Below are positions 1 through 11,728 of a stretch of DNA of 64,000 nt, piece by piece. Source of the stretch: Hymenopellis radicata (taxonomy: Eukaryota; Basidiomycota; Agaricomycetes; Agaricales; Physalacriaceae); contig JADNRX010000197.1 in NCBI GenBank assembly GCA_015501595.1, positions 39,747 to 103,746 on the forward strand, read 5' to 3'. A program made the position numbers and the translations under genes. Each line of letters opens with the position of its first letter. Within the stretch, counting starts at the first letter, position 1. Below the pieces are notes generated by a model. It did not search any database and was not told the origin of the DNA. It saw only the letters and a list, made by a program, of their open reading frames with translations.

Positions 1-2745
1 GCGCGGTATGTTATTCATAGCTTCCACTTTAGACGACTACTGACGGGAAACAGATGATATACAAAACCAATCAGCGGCCCTCCTCGCGAAGGAGGTTGAT
101 CCTCAAGGACTTCGGACCGTTGGTAAGTGACGTTACGATCTGCTCGCCATTGACTTCAATTTGAATGAAATATGTGTAGGCGTCCTGACCAAACCTGACA
201 CGCTGCAACCCGGTGAAGAAAGCGGCTGGCTAGATATTCTCCACGGTCGAAAACACCGCCTTCATCATGGCTACTTTGTCACAAAGCAACCGGGCCCACA
301 GGAGCTTCTCGAGAATCTAGCTCATGCTGAGGCTCGGAAGCGTGAAGCGGCGTACTTCGCCAGCACCTTGCCTTGGAGGAACGTCCTTCAGACAATAAAG
401 TCGCGTGTCGGTGTCCCTCATCTGACTAGTCACCTAAGCAAGCTCTTGACTGAGCGCATCAGCGAAGCGTACGTTTCTTTCTTAGCTTTCTTCACGTTGT
501 TTACCGCTTTACAGGTTACCCGATTTACGAAGCCGTTCCCTGGCCTCACTTCGCCAAGCTCGCGATGAGTTGAGCAGTCTCCCGGAGCCGCCCTCAGATA
601 ACAGTCTCTCCGATCTGCTGCGCCTCATCGGCCAGTTTGAGAAAACGATCTCAGATTGTGTTGGAGGCTCCATCCACGAACCGTCCGTGATGCAGCACTG
701 TCGAGCGACCTACGATTTGTTCAGGGACAATATCAAGGCCACGACGCCCGAGTTCACCGTCAACGACACTCCATATTCCTCGCAAGAACGGCCTCGAAGT
801 GCGAAGGACGTGCAAGGCTTTATCAAGAAGTGAAATATTTCGTCCTTACTGCTTGCATATATTGACGCATCACATTACAGCCATATTACGCGGGAGCTTC
901 CCTTTGATGTACCATTCGACGCAAAGGCGCACCTCATCAACCAATGTCTCGAAGATTGGCCTCATTTTGTCGAGGCGTGTGCCGACGCCGTCTTCCTTGG
1001 CTTGGGAGAAATGCTGGACGTTAAGATCGAGCAAACCTTTGGACGATTCGGCAACCTAAAGGAGAGTGTTAGGTCAGTTGATAAGCCCGCATACTCGGAT
1101 GATTGCTGACTCTTCTTGTAGCAACGTCGTCAACGAGCTCTTGAACGAGATTCAGGATAATGCCGCCAAGCATCTGCAGTGGTTGCTTGCTCTCGAGAAC
1201 TATCCGTTCACGTTGAACACTCACTATCTGGAGTCATACCGCGAGAAGTACTTGAAGAAGTACCAAGAGGAAAGGTCACAAGCGACGCCTGACGAAAATG
1301 TCGGTCACCACCAGTCCTTTCCTCGTATTTTATCTTACTAATGGAACTATAGGATCAACCGGCTGAGGCTGCAAGTCCAGAGATCGTATTGATGGCCGAG
1401 GTCCGTGCGTACTTTCAAGTCGCGTACAAGGTAAGATATCCCGCCTTGCTTGAAATGATGATAGTCTGATTTGGAAACGAAAGCGTATTATCGACAATGT
1501 TCCTCGCGCCATCGACTACGATGGATTGATTGCACTCTCCTCGCGCGTCCACGCAGCCTTGGTCCGAGGCCTGGGTGTCGACACGGAGGGCCCTTCGACG
1601 CGTTTGAAGGAATACTTTGCCGAAGATCCAGAGGTTTCCGATCTTCGCGCGGAGTTACAGGCGAAGCAGAAGCGGCTTGAAGAAATCACTACTCGGCTGA
1701 GTGGATTCTCTGGCAAGTCCGACCCAGGAAGGGTGTCCATTGTGCGGTCGTCGTTCAGACTTAATGCATCTTCTCCTTTGTCCCCATTCCGAGCTATGGC
1801 CACCACGAACTCTCGTCCGTCTAGCCGGCTAACCGTACAGAATGGGGGTATTACGGAGGAGCGGGACGATCTCAGTCCTCAGAGTACTGCTGTGAGCCCT
1901 GAGCCGCAGGATTCCGCGCAAAAGGACGCAGTGTCGCCTGCTCCGCCGGCCATAGATCCGGAGGAGATTTATGCCTCTGAGAGGAAGAAGGTCGTCGAGT
2001 CTGCCCTGGATTCTCTTTTGAACCAACTGACACCAGAAAATCTCGACACCATATCCGACCAGCTCGTTGCTTGGGCGAATAGTCCTGAGGATGTTGGCGG
2101 CACTCCTGTGCTATCCGCCATTGTTTTGGCAGTCGTACGGAAATCTGTCGCGGTCGGGTGGGTGAAAATGGGCGCATCTATATGTGAAAAGCTCATAAGC
2201 AACGTCGGAGATCATGTGAAAGGGAAGAGATCTTCAGGCGAGACTTTCGCGGGCAGAGATCTCGCCTGCTCCTACCTTGTTGACCACCTCAACGCGTTAA
2301 TAGCAGAAGCACTTTCAAAATCAACGATTACGGGCACCATCCATGACAGGAAAGCATCCGACTTCAATCTAGCCAACCTTATGCAAGAACTGCTCGAGAT
2401 GGGAGAAATAGGTGGCGGCGGCCTGCTGAAGTATGCAGAGAATAAGTTCAAGGAGAAGGGCAACCTGGCCCAAAGGGGCATGGAATTGAGCTATGCGATT
2501 CTGAAGTCGTGTGGGTGTCTGCTGGACATTCCCTTGAATAGTGTCGAAACGCAAAATGTCTTCACTGCTATAGAACAGCGGATGGAGGAGGTCTCTCCAG
2601 ATTTCAGGTTGATGTTGCAAGTAAGTTTAAAGTACGGTGATTTTACCTGGGCGGGACATTGACAACTTTCTACTAGGAGCTCATTGATCTTCGTGAAAGG
2701 AATTGGGTGGACATGCTCGGCGATGGAGATAAAAAGGACGAATGA
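1..2745 (+). CDS. Dynamin-like GTPase (3' part) fused in frame to a MIF4G domain
   Basis: The 5' end lies outside the window. Exons read here: 1-5, 54-122, 180-468, 515-829, 881-1072, 1122-1299, 1353-1430, 1494-2620, 2677-2745, all with GT-AG borders. The first part matches dynamin: the G4 GTPase motif TKPD (codons near 188-199), then stalk sequence including RELPFDVPFD near 895-925 and the GTPase effector domain (RIIDNVPRAIDYDGLI onward from 1494). The last long exon then passes, with no stop, through a Ser/Pro-rich linker (about 1710-1990) into a MIF4G-like HEAT domain (LLNQLTPENLDTISDQLVAW near 2017, ending ELIDLRERNWVDM after the last intron). Dynamins remodel membranes; MIF4G domains bind eIF4A-type helicases in translation. 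An ATG at 1796 could start a separate MIF4G protein from an internal promoter, but the frame is continuous. Family calls are firm; the biological meaning of the fusion is unknown. Confidence 0.85.
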
Positions 2746-2867
2746 GATGGTTCTATTCAGCGTCCTCAAATGACGACGTGGATGGGTTAAGCTTGATTAT
2801 AGTACTAAATCACTACGAGAAATCTATCTACACCATAATGTAAATTCAAAGCGCAAAGCATGCTCGG

Positions 2868-4399
2868 TTACATGGCCGTATCATGTCCCGCGTTTCTCCA
2901 CTTCCACATAAGCTTGGCCTTCTCCGTACCTAGCGTCGTGCATCTAACGCGAAGGAGTAAATCGTCAATCGGACGAGAAGTGATAATCCTACGAACCTTT
3001 ACTAGAATCATATCGAGTTTTCTATCGGTCGTTTCTAGCTTCCTGTGCGTCGTATCCAGCTGGCTAGCCATCATCGTCTGAACCTTGTATATATCGTCGA
3101 CCCGCGACATGAGCCTTGCCTGCATCATGCTGAGATCATAGAGTAATCGAGTCGTTGTGATATCGGTTCCAATCTTTGGGGAGTGTGAGAAAGAACACCG
3201 TCGGCAAAAGGGAGAATGCAAACCTGAAACGAGATCCGCGCATTGTCCACTTGCGCGCGCAGTTCTTGGACCTGGGCTTTGATCTTTCCACGCGAGGCAA
3301 AGTACTTCAGGTCCCCGAGCTTCGACAGTTTCTGAATTCTTTGGTTAACTTCACCAATGATGCTGTAAGCTAAGTCAGACACGAGCGACGATGTCTGGAT
3401 ATGTTCTTACGCAGATAGATCACAAATCCTCTTGATTTCTGTCCCGCTCCCAGGAGCTCTGGACCCAATCTCGTTGACAATCGCAAGCGTAATACACGTC
3501 GTGTGTTCTGCAAGAGCCTTGCACTCATCGCGGGCAGCGCGCGCACCCTAGCGTGTCAACGCACCGTCAGTGTTGATTATCAAGTGTGTAACGACACCGT
3601 TGACTCACCTCTGCAGCTTGGACAATCTTCCGTAGGATTCCGCATGTACCCTCGAGGACGTCCCCGAGCACTGGTACCAGTTTCGCAACGCTCTCCGCTA
3701 CATCGAGGCATGTAATAAGGTTGGCTATCGTTGTCGGTCCAAAGGTTGATGTCGAGTCAGAGGAGCTGCCCACTCTATGAAGCTTCGAGAGTACTTCAAC
3801 GCGAGCGGTAATCTCTTGGAAGTACGGCAGGGTAATCTGCATGACGTCCGCAAGATCCTTCCATGGTCTGCCCGGTGATTGATCAACGAGAATCCCTTCA
3901 TCAAACAAACTTGAGGTGAACGAGAGGTGGCACATCCTTTGACCGGGAATGTACAATTTGTGGAAGAACCACCAGTCGGCGTCAGTCCAAGCTCTTGTGC
4001 GGGTGATGATAATGAGCACTGCTTGCAGTGCCTCATGATAGTTGACCATCTAGTACAAATCAGACTCCATGGGCAACTCATTGCAACATATGATATACTC
4101 ACCGAGCCATCCAATTTGCGAAAGGAGCCTGGAAACCAACGCAAAAGCTCTCTTGCGACTCCACCTACGGTGTCAGCGAGTACAGCCAGAGCATGCAGGC
4201 TCCTCTCTTGAACATCCACCAGTACATCCACCCATTGCATATACTCACTTTCCGGTATCCATCCTTTCAAGTTGTCCAACCCCATCGAAGTCCCCAAAAG
4301 ATCTTTGACATCGCTAAGCATCAGTGTGAGAGGTGTGCTCCATGCGGGGGTTGCCGGGCTGCGAACCTTGACCCGATGGGCTTCCATTCCCATGCCCAA
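2868..4399 (-). CDS. MLKL/STAND N-terminal-like helical-bundle protein
   Basis: Five exons on the minus strand: about 4399-4103, 4049-3609, 3548-3411, 3362-3224, 3173-2868, with GT-AG introns of 48-60 bp and phases that match. The core runs from a hydrophobic helix (VAESVAKLVPVLGDVLEG, near 3660-3710) through CKALAEH and IIGEVNQRIQKLSKLGDLKYF to a charged helical tail with heptad-like spacing (TTHRKLETTDRKLDMILVK). This is the layout of the helical-bundle domain at the N-terminus of many basidiomycete STAND/NLR proteins and of MLKL-like proteins, which act in cell death or incompatibility. No NACHT, kinase or repeat domain follows, so it is either a stand-alone bundle or a truncated receptor. 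The start is uncertain: the Met at 4399 is one choice, and an acidic ORF upstream could hold an earlier exon. Confidence 0.6.
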
Positions 4400-4956
4400 C
4401 AGGAACAGTCGCCAGAGTCTACGAGCTGAACAATCTCGATATCCTCATCCGAACCTGTGGCCCCGTCATCCTCATCTGAACAGTCCTCCTCCACGTCTTC
4501 ATCTAAAATATAGGAACAACAACTCTTATAGTCGGATTCCTCATCCTCAATACGAGCATCGTATCCACCATCGTCAGCTACGTCCCCATCCTGAGAGCAG
4601 TCGGCCGTGCAGATGTCATGAATGGGCATGATGAGAGTAAGACGAAAGCGAGGGGATGCTGTCGATGGGATGTCGATACTTTCTGGAACACAGCATTGAT
4701 AGCTGTATATGCTGGCATCCCGTGCAATGCGACTTCGGGAACAGCCTGAGAGCTCAGCGTTCGCACCACATTCAACATGCGACGTGGAAGAAGCAACCCA
4801 ATTGAATGCCAGAATACTTCTCTTCACGTCGTCTGATGAGCGCCTACGTGGCTGTGGTGTGAGGATGCTAGATTGAACGGAGTTCCAATGCATGTCAGAA
4901 TGAAAGCTTCGAAGGTTCGAAATTGAATATTGAATGACGGGGGCTGGAAGGCACAA
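4400..4956 (-). other. Open acidic reading frame upstream of the helical-bundle gene
   Basis: A minus-strand frame open from 4956 to 4321 encodes a polar stretch followed by a strongly acidic segment (DEDVEEDCSDEDDGATGSDE). It overlaps the start of the helical-bundle gene in another frame. I could not find a splice pair that joins the two in phase, so it may be an upstream exon, a 5' UTR or chance. Low confidence. Confidence 0.2.
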
Positions 4957-7263
4957 AAAGACGAGAAGAAATGGAGCGCACAGCTTAGCAGTAGAATCCT
5001 AGTCTGAGATCATTGTCCGAGTAACAAGGAGGTGAATCGGTGGACGAACTGTGAGAAACAAGGGTCTTTTCTCTTTTCCGACGCATCTCTAAATCGCTCG
5101 GTCGTTCGGACGTCACTCGACCAGCTCTGTCGTTCGCTGGCTGCGTTCGCTCTCTCCATCACTGGCCTCGCTGTTGGAATATACGAGCACATTCGTGGCT
5201 CGTCTAGATCCGGGAGCTTACTCAGCCCCATGCCCCGCCTCCCCGAGACTGACTAGTTATGAGTCAGTAGTAGAATGTTCTAGTATTATTGCAGTAGTAT
5301 ATAAACCATGTATTGTAGCAGTAATACTTCACTCGGTTGCTTTAGAGCAACTCGTTCCACCTGCTCAGCAAGCGAGACTGTCCGCGCACCTCAGTGGCAG
5401 TGCTTACCGCGTGTATTCTTACAACACTCGCTGTGCCCTCTCTCCCTCCCGTGAGAAACAAGGTTGGGCGGGGAGATTTCCAAAACGTCCGGTCAGAGCG
5501 TGACATCTACGAGCAGAAAGGCCAAGATGAAGCAAGTCGACGACCTCAAGAGCAGACTCAAGCACTCCTCTGGAGAGTGAGTGAGCGTTAATAAATGAGA
5601 CGAGGAGCTCTTACAACTCGATCAGATTTCGATCTCTAAACAGTTCATGGAAGAACGTTTACAAGTCGACGGCTTAATGCTACAAGTAACAGCAAAGTAG
5701 AGTATGACTTTTCAAGTTCTGGCGTGCAGACGAGGGCGCATATTGACACCATCTAGTACAGAGTCAAATCAGCCTCGGAAGTAGAAACATGCTGCCCCAC
5801 CTCCAACGCCCAGCTGACCTGATTCATCCAATCCGTATGCGCTACAACCGCCACAGCCTCCTTCTCCGCATCCTTATCAAACGTCAACGATAACATCTCA
5901 GACGCTTCACCGTCCATTTCGCTGGCCGTAATAAGCGCCTCTTCACGCCTGCGAAAGGGACAGACACTCCTTGCAGATGTGTTTCGCGATGTCGTCCAAC
6001 GTACGACTAGATTCGATACGGCGTATCCGTGACGAACACAGCTGGCCATGCGTGGGAGGGAGCACTGTATTTTATATACGGAGCGAGTATTACTAGAGCA
6101 TTGAAGGGATGGACGACGCACCCATGGCGCCTTCAGGCATGAACGGTTCGTCCACGGGGAGGTGTTTTTCGGAAAGTTTGGCGACACTCCAGGTCTACTG
6201 CATCCTGAGCCGATGAGACAACGCGCGGGGTGTCCGCCAAACGAGTAAAAGCAAAGTCTAGTAGTAGTACGAGCCGGAACTTGACGTGGAAGTTTCAGCT
6301 TGAACGATGGCGAAGTGAGTACTGTATGAAGGTCGGGCCAAAGGAAAGCTCAACGAGCGTAGGGTGTATTCAGACCCGACATCAACGTCCGAGTTTGGTG
6401 CGTTCCTAGTTCCTTTCCCTGTTCAAGAAATAACAAAGCTGCAGTTAGACATAAAGCTTGGAGAACGAGTCGACCAGTGGAAGCAGTAATCTCAGAGCGT
6501 AGAACCCGGTAGCGCCACAGTCCGAGTCCTTGGCGCGGCCGTAGGTTTCATTCAGTCGCGCCTCGGTCTATGTTACGCGTACCAACCGACCTGCCGTTTA
6601 CATTCCTAATTTGCCTCCGTCTGGGTCGGAGCCGTTGAATCCGCGGGCCGCGCAGGCCGATTAGCTGCGCGTATATTCCTTCGTTCAAGTTCAATCAGAG
6701 ATGACTGCGCTCAAACATTGACGGACTGCGCGGACACTGTGTCCACATGCATGGGTAGCTAGCGGGGACGTCGGACTGGTCTCGGATGCGTTTCGAATGC
6801 GACTCCGAGACGTGTTAAGGTTTGTGAACGCGTGGGCAAGAGTTGAATGGTAGACAGAGAAGCAGCTGCGTAATAGGTATCTCGGCGGGACAGCTGCGAG
6901 TTGTGCTTACGCTGGCTAGACACGTGAAGGGGATGGAGGGGATAGGAAACGCGTAAGACCCCGCGCCACGGCGATCCGATGACAGACCGAGTACATGTAA
7001 TCGGCGGAAATTTCCTAACCGTCAGACAGGCGCTGTGGCGGGAAAATGCAGCAACGAGCAGCGCGTAGTTGTGTTAGATACTGCGGTAGGCGGTGGTGGT
7101 TGTTCTGATTCTCGCAGCAGGGTGTTTGAAACAGGATTGCCAGTTTTTGTGCCTGAGTGTAGCATGTGACGTGGGAAAATATGTCGTCCGACCTATAACC
7201 ATCATCAAACCACCATCATCATTTCCGCCTTGCTTTGCCTGTTTTCACACCGTACCACGCCGA
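4957..7263. other. Intergenic region, no convincing gene
   Basis: Read on both strands without finding a recognisable domain. One minus-strand frame (6187-5753) ends with a plausible globular segment (SLTFDKDAEKEAVAVVAHTD) but has no family I know and no clear splice partners. The last 300 bases are probably the promoter of the gene starting at 7321. Confidence 0.4.
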
Positions 7264-7269
7264 TATATA
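7264..7269 (+). promoter_or_regulatory. TATA-like box
   Basis: The hexamer ATATAT/TATATA within CCGATATATACAC lies about 55 bases upstream of the ATG at 7321 and is the only TATA-like word near that start. Position and composition fit a core promoter; nothing else supports it. Confidence 0.3.
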
Positions 7270-7320
7270 CACGAGATACCCTTGCGCGCCTGGATTCCAG
7301 TTTGATACGAAACTTGCAAC

Positions 7321-9322
7321 ATGTTCTCCTCTTTCAACACGTTCTTACCGAGCGTACTTAGCACCCATAAATCCCCATCCCCGCAGCCACCGCCTATCCA
7401 GATGGAAGCAGAGGAAGAAGAAACCAAGGACCCAGAGGAGGAGAAGGGGCTGGAAAAGGAGAAAAAGGCTAATGAGGTGTGTATTTATGGTTTGTTGGAA
7501 TCGTCGCTGATATGTCGTATAGACGTTCATATTTGTTCGGCCACCGCCAGCCAAGTCGAATCACCCGCTTAATCTCCAAGTACAGCTTGTACCACCCAAC
7601 AGCCGCGCGCCTGGAGGGGTATCCACGACTACTACGCCGCGGCAGAGCATTGACGGCGACTCGCAGTCTGTTGAAGACGTCCCGCTCTCACGCACGTCCT
7701 CGAATCGGTCCGACTACTCTTCCACGGCGTCGTTGAGCTCGTTCTCGTCTACCTCGAGCGGTAGGCGGACGATTATTCCGTTGTATAACCTACAGGCGCA
7801 TAATGTGATGACCAACACGATCGTGGACGCGGGCACGGATGCCAAGATTGCAAAGTTTGCAAAGCGCGGGATTGAGATGATTGATCTGGCGGGGATGGAG
7901 CCGATTGAGGTCTGGGCGGCGAATGCGAACAGGCCTCTGCTCATTAGTGTCGGGACACTGGACCCAAACAATATTGTCAATAATTCCCGGTCGTCGTACC
8001 TTGGGTCTCGCCCTACTACGCCCACGCCGACCTCCTCGGCCATCTCGCTCTCCTCTGCCGGTTCCCATGTTCCGTCGGTTTCCTCTGATGGACAGGCGCC
8101 AAAGAAGAAGGAGAACATCTTTGGACGTATGTTCAAGAAGAAGGGCGAGCCCATCCCAATTCCCAACATTCCATCACCTATACCCTCTACACCTAATGTC
8201 ATTCCCACCACTCCCAAGAGACATTCGCGTCATCTGAGCGCGACCTCGCCATACATGCCCCGTACCCAGTCTCCTACGCCCTCGAAACGACTCTCCCTGT
8301 CCTCTACTACCGCAGCGCCGCCTCCTCCGCCGCAGGATTCGGAACTACCTCCCGTCCCACTGCAAGTACTTCTCCCAGCGACGCTCGGCGTCCAGCCGGT
8401 ACTTAATATCTCTGTGCCGCCGCCTCCCAATCCTGCCACGTACGCGACGCTCGTGTCCTTATTCACGTCCTCGGCGTATCCGCCGCAGTTTGCAAAGGGC
8501 GGTAACCCTTTCATTGGCCGCGGCCCGGCCATGTACGTCTGGAGCGTCAGGCGATGGTTCAAAGGGAATGAGGGAAACAGTGTTATTGCGGGTATGTTGA
8601 GCGGGGGTAGGCAACCGACCGTTGGGGAGGGCGTCGATGTGAGGGTAGAGTGGAGACGCGGGAGGAAGCCAAAGTCGCGAGGTCGGAAAGCGGATGGTGT
8701 CAAAGAGAGGGATATGGCAGCAGAGGAGCAGGCTGACAAGAAGAGGTTTCGCCGCATCAGTGTGGCGTCCGTGTCTTCTATAGGCAGTGTTGAGCCTGGG
8801 TCACGCGCAGGCTCGAGGATACGAAGGCAGAGGACTGTGGATCTGGGCGAGGGCGAGGATGACGGGGAGGAAAGTGATCCCGAAGACTCGGAGACGCCGT
8901 GGACGTGCACCGTCAAGGTTAAGCGCGTCGGGCCGTCGTCGCCTGGAGTGTTGGCGCGGGGCTCGGGGAATGTTGGCGCAAGCGTGAAGATAAAGGTGGG
9001 CACGCTGAGCCCGACGCCTCATCATCCCAAGGTGGTCGCGATGCTCAAGGTGCCGTATCCGCTGCCGGACGTGGAGGTGGATCGCGTGAACATCGTGAAG
9101 CGCAAGGTGATCACCGTGTCTGCTGACGGGGATCCGGTGGCGGGCGAGGAAGGAACGAAGCGCGTTATGGTGAGCGAGGGCAAGCTCATGGGCTTGGTGC
9201 TGAGCGCGGAGGAGATCAAGGACGTGGTGTGTAGCACGGGGCTGTGGCTCGTTGTGAGAGAGGGATTCGGAGGCGTGGGCAAGGTCAGTAGGAAGGGCGA
9301 TGGGTGGAGGATACGGGCATAG
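7321..9322 (+). CDS. Conserved basidiomycete protein of unknown function, two exons
   Basis: Exon 1 is 7321-7476 (52 codons); the intron 7477-7522 begins GTGTGT and ends TATAG; exon 2 is 7523-9322. Together they encode about 651 residues. The N-terminus is Pro- and Glu/Lys-rich. A compact segment follows at about 7775-7960 (RRTIIPLYNLQAHNVMTNTI, then AGTDAKIAKFAKRGIEMIDL) and looks like the conserved core. Long Ser/Thr/Pro-rich linkers, a basic patch (KKKENIFGRMFKKKGE) and a C-terminal region with several beta-rich stretches come next. I do not recognise an enzyme motif. No premature stop or frame break is seen and GC is higher than in the flanking repeat island, so it is probably a functional host gene. 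The core pattern resembles proteins annotated only as hypothetical in agarics. Confidence 0.75.
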
Positions 9323-9655
9323 TCTGGCTAATAGTATTAGATTGTAGTAACTTATCATTTTTTGCCTTTTTGTTCTTATGCATATACATATACTTTGATG
9401 GGTCTATCAAATGATTACATTTTGTGCTCAATCTTCAGACGACTATTCATTGGATTGGTGACAATGAGGATAGAGTATGCACTTCTGGTCTGAATTGATG
9501 TTCTGGATCTGTTGGGGTTATGAACAAGCTCAGGCGTCATGGTAGGAGGTCTGCGAACAATGTCTACGGAGGCGCTCAATTACCATGCCAATGTCCGGCC
9601 GGCCCATCTACGCCTCAACCTGACGCGCCGCCCGGCTAGTACACCCTCTCTACAG
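9323..9655. other. 3' flank of the conserved gene
   Basis: AT-rich sequence with TAATAGTATTAG and TTATGCATATACATA motifs just after the stop, consistent with a 3' UTR. No reading frame or element ends are visible before the miniature element that starts at 9664. Confidence 0.4.
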
Positions 9656-9663
9656 TATAAAGG

Positions 9664-10035
9664 AGGACCCGTGTTTATACCGCAAGGAGGTTAGATCAGA
9701 AATTCACCATTTTGGGATAAATTGTCCGGATTTTCTCTCGGCGCCTCCGTGCCCGGTTTGTCCGCATTTTTCATCTAACCTCGCATTTTTGGCGGGCCAA
9801 TTGCCTTTTTTGGTGCTCCCGCCGTGGCGGGACCAAAAATTTCGGGCGCGCTGTCGGCGCGCTCCCCAGATTCGACCAAATCTGTACCCCGGGCAGCATT
9901 TTTGTCTGCATTTCGATCTGACCTTCACCCAAAATTTTCGAATTTGTCCGCATTTTAGACTGACCTAGGTCGGTCAGATTGAAATATTTGTCTGCATTTT
10001 TCAGGTAACCTCCTTGGTGTATAAACACGGGTCCT
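9664..10035. mobile_element. hAT-like miniature element, family A copy 1 (372 bp)
   Basis: The ends are inverted repeats: AGGACCCGTGTTTATAC at the left and GTATAAACACGGGTCCT at the right, and the homology continues inward (AAGGAGGTTA/TAACCTCCTT). A perfect 8-bp target duplication, TATAAAGG, sits at 9656-9663 and 10036-10043. There is no coding capacity. The interior has repeated GTCCGCATTTT-type words and a GC-rich middle. An 8-bp duplication is diagnostic of the hAT and KDZ-type transposase groups; which one mobilised this copy cannot be told here. Confidence 0.88.
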
Positions 10036-10164
10036 TATAAAGGTGTCAAATGATGCAAACGAGTCCCCACCTTCCACAGATCAGCAATAAGTACACCATA
10101 TGTTCCTTGCCTTGCCAGTGCTATTCCAGAGCGCTGCGAGGATATATCTATAAGATATTCAGAG

Positions 10165-10379
10165 TACTGTACTAATTCGATCAATTTGTCAGGCCATGTG
10201 ACCTGTGACCAGCCTGAAGAAATTTTGGTTTCGTCAGATTACCATATATAGTAATTACCAATGTGGCGGTGGCCCCGCCGAGGACTTTTTTGTGCATTTT
10301 GGCGTGACCACTGTGACTTTTCGTCAATTCGTTGGGTATTGTAACCTGTGACCAATGAATTGATTGAATTAGTACAGTA
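10165..10379. mobile_element. TA-type miniature element with TACTGTACTAATT ends
   Basis: The left end TACTGTACTAATTCGATCAA and the right end TGATTGAATTAGTACAGTA are inverted. Subterminal GTGACCTGTGACCA words appear at both ends in opposite orientation. The centre holds GTGGCGGTGGCCCCGCC. Length is 215 bp. The outer TA could be the target duplication of a Tc1/mariner-like transposase. Confidence 0.7.
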
Positions 10380-10414
10380 CTGATGGCATGTATAGATGTT
10401 AACAAGTAGATCCA

Positions 10415-10657
10415 TACTGTACCGTTTCGACCATAGGTTCGCGGCATGTGACGCGATATGCCGCGAATCTACAGGGAATACCTTTGTTTCCAGGCACAGC
10501 AACGGGAATTACCCGATTAACGGCAGGGCCAAAAATTTCCATTTTGGGCAATCTGTGCCTGGAAAAATAGACTGTGACACAATATGGGCTATCTATAGCT
10601 TCGCTTCGCATGGCTCCGTGATTCGGTATGCGAATTACCGGTCGAAACGGTACAGTA
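10415..10657. mobile_element. TA-type miniature element with TACTGTACCGTTTCGACC ends
   Basis: The 5' end TACTGTACCGTTTCGACC mirrors the 3' end GGTCGAAACGGTACAGTA. Inside lies GTTCGCGGCATGTGACGCG. Length is 243 bp, with no coding capacity. The element at 17564-17768 has nearly the same termini and belongs to the same subfamily. Confidence 0.75.
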
Positions 10658-10682
10658 GTTCCAAAATTATCATTCTGTATAC

Positions 10683-10912
10683 TACTGTACTAACGCAACC
10701 GTAAGTTCATGGCCTGTTACGTGTTACGGTTGTGAACTAACTCACCATTAGTTCATTCAGGGTTCATACTCCATATCGGGAGTGGCGGGAGGTGGCGGCG
10801 ACAGCCGTCGCCGCAAAAATTTCCGCATTTGGGTTGATCCCGACCAAAATTTGAGTTGTTACACGGCGCCCTGTGATGTGTTACGTGAACTAATGGTCGC
10901 GTTAGTACAGTA
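10683..10912. mobile_element. TA-type miniature element with TACTGTACTAACGC ends
   Basis: The left terminus TACTGTACTAACGCAACC mirrors GGTCGCGTTAGTACAGTA, with subterminal GTTACGTGTTAC / GATGTGTTACGTGAA words. The central GC-rich hairpin GGCGGCGACAGCCGTCGCCGC is followed by AAAAATTTCCGCATTT, a block also found in sister elements. Length is 230 bp. Confidence 0.72.
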
Positions 10913-11123
10913 GGCTGTTTACTTACTGTACTACTGTAGTGTTTCAACCCTTAATTCACATACTTATTGGGTCACAGGGCCTCATAAAGTGAAGCTACTG
11001 TACTATACAGTTTCAACTGTAAATTCACATAACACATCACAATTCACGTGGGCCCCGGAACCTAACTTAGCTTAAACTATAATACATCACGGACCTCAAA
11101 TCCAGGGTCAGATCACCCCTACC
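10913..11123. repeat. Overlapping remnants of TACTGTA-type elements
   Basis: At least two left-hand ends (ACTGTACTACTGTAGTGTTTCAAC and ACTGTACTATACAGTTTCAACTG) occur in the same orientation, each followed by AATTCACATA words. No matching right ends are found. These look like truncated copies of the surrounding miniature elements. Confidence 0.45.
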
Positions 11124-11728
11124 TACTGTCCAATTTCGTTCAATTCGTCGCATGGTGTGACCTGTGACCACCGAGATGAAATTTTGGTTTCGTCGAATTA
11201 CCATATTGGGTAATTGCTGACGTGACAGAGCCGCGTCGGGAGCTGTCAGAGGCCCCGCTAGAGTATGTCGAGCGAAATTTTGAGTGACTTCTGTAACATT
11301 TCATCATTTCGCAGGACCCGTGTTTATACAGCCAAGAGCTCGTTACAAAAATGCAGACAAATTTTTCGATCTGACCGACTTAGGTCAGTATAAAATGCGG
11401 ACAAATTCAAAAGTTTGGGGTAAAGGTCAGATGGAAATGCGGACAAAATTGCTGCCCAGGGTACTAATTCGGCCGAATTGGGGTGGCACGCCCGAAATTT
11501 TTGGTCTCGCAGTGGCGGGAGCGCTAAAAAAGGCAATTGGCAGGGCAAAATTCCAAGGTTAGCTGGAAAATGTGGACAGAAAGTGCTGAGAGCCGCCAAG
11601 AGAAAATGTGGACATTTTGTCCCAAAATGGTAAATTTTTGTAACGACCTTCTTGCAGTATAAACACGGGTCCTCATTTCGCCGGTCACTGTGACCTGTGA
11701 CTGACAAATTGAACGAAATGGCACAGTA
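11124..11728. mobile_element. TA-type miniature element, split by a nested hAT-like insertion
   Basis: The left end TACTGTCCAATTTCGTTCAA and the right end TTGAACGAAATGGCACAGTA are inverted repeats with GTGACCTGTGAC words inside both. After subtracting the inserted 361-bp element and its duplicated 8 bp, about 236 bp remain, the same size as the neighbouring members. The order of insertion is therefore clear: this element first, the hAT-like one later. Confidence 0.72.
11313..11673. mobile_element. hAT-like miniature element, family A copy 2 (361 bp), nested
   Basis: Same termini as the copy at 9664-10035 (AGGACCCGTGTTTATAC ... GTATAAACACGGGTCCT). A perfect 8-bp target duplication CATTTCGC occurs at 11305-11312 and 11674-11681. 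The interior is the inverse of the first copy, with words such as AAATGCGGACAAA. It lies within the TA-type element 11124-11728. Confidence 0.88.

Noticed and set aside
8230..9358. Long minus-strand frames opposite the conserved gene at 7321-9322
   Set aside because: They are antisense shadows of a GC-rich coding exon and have no domain or splice pattern.
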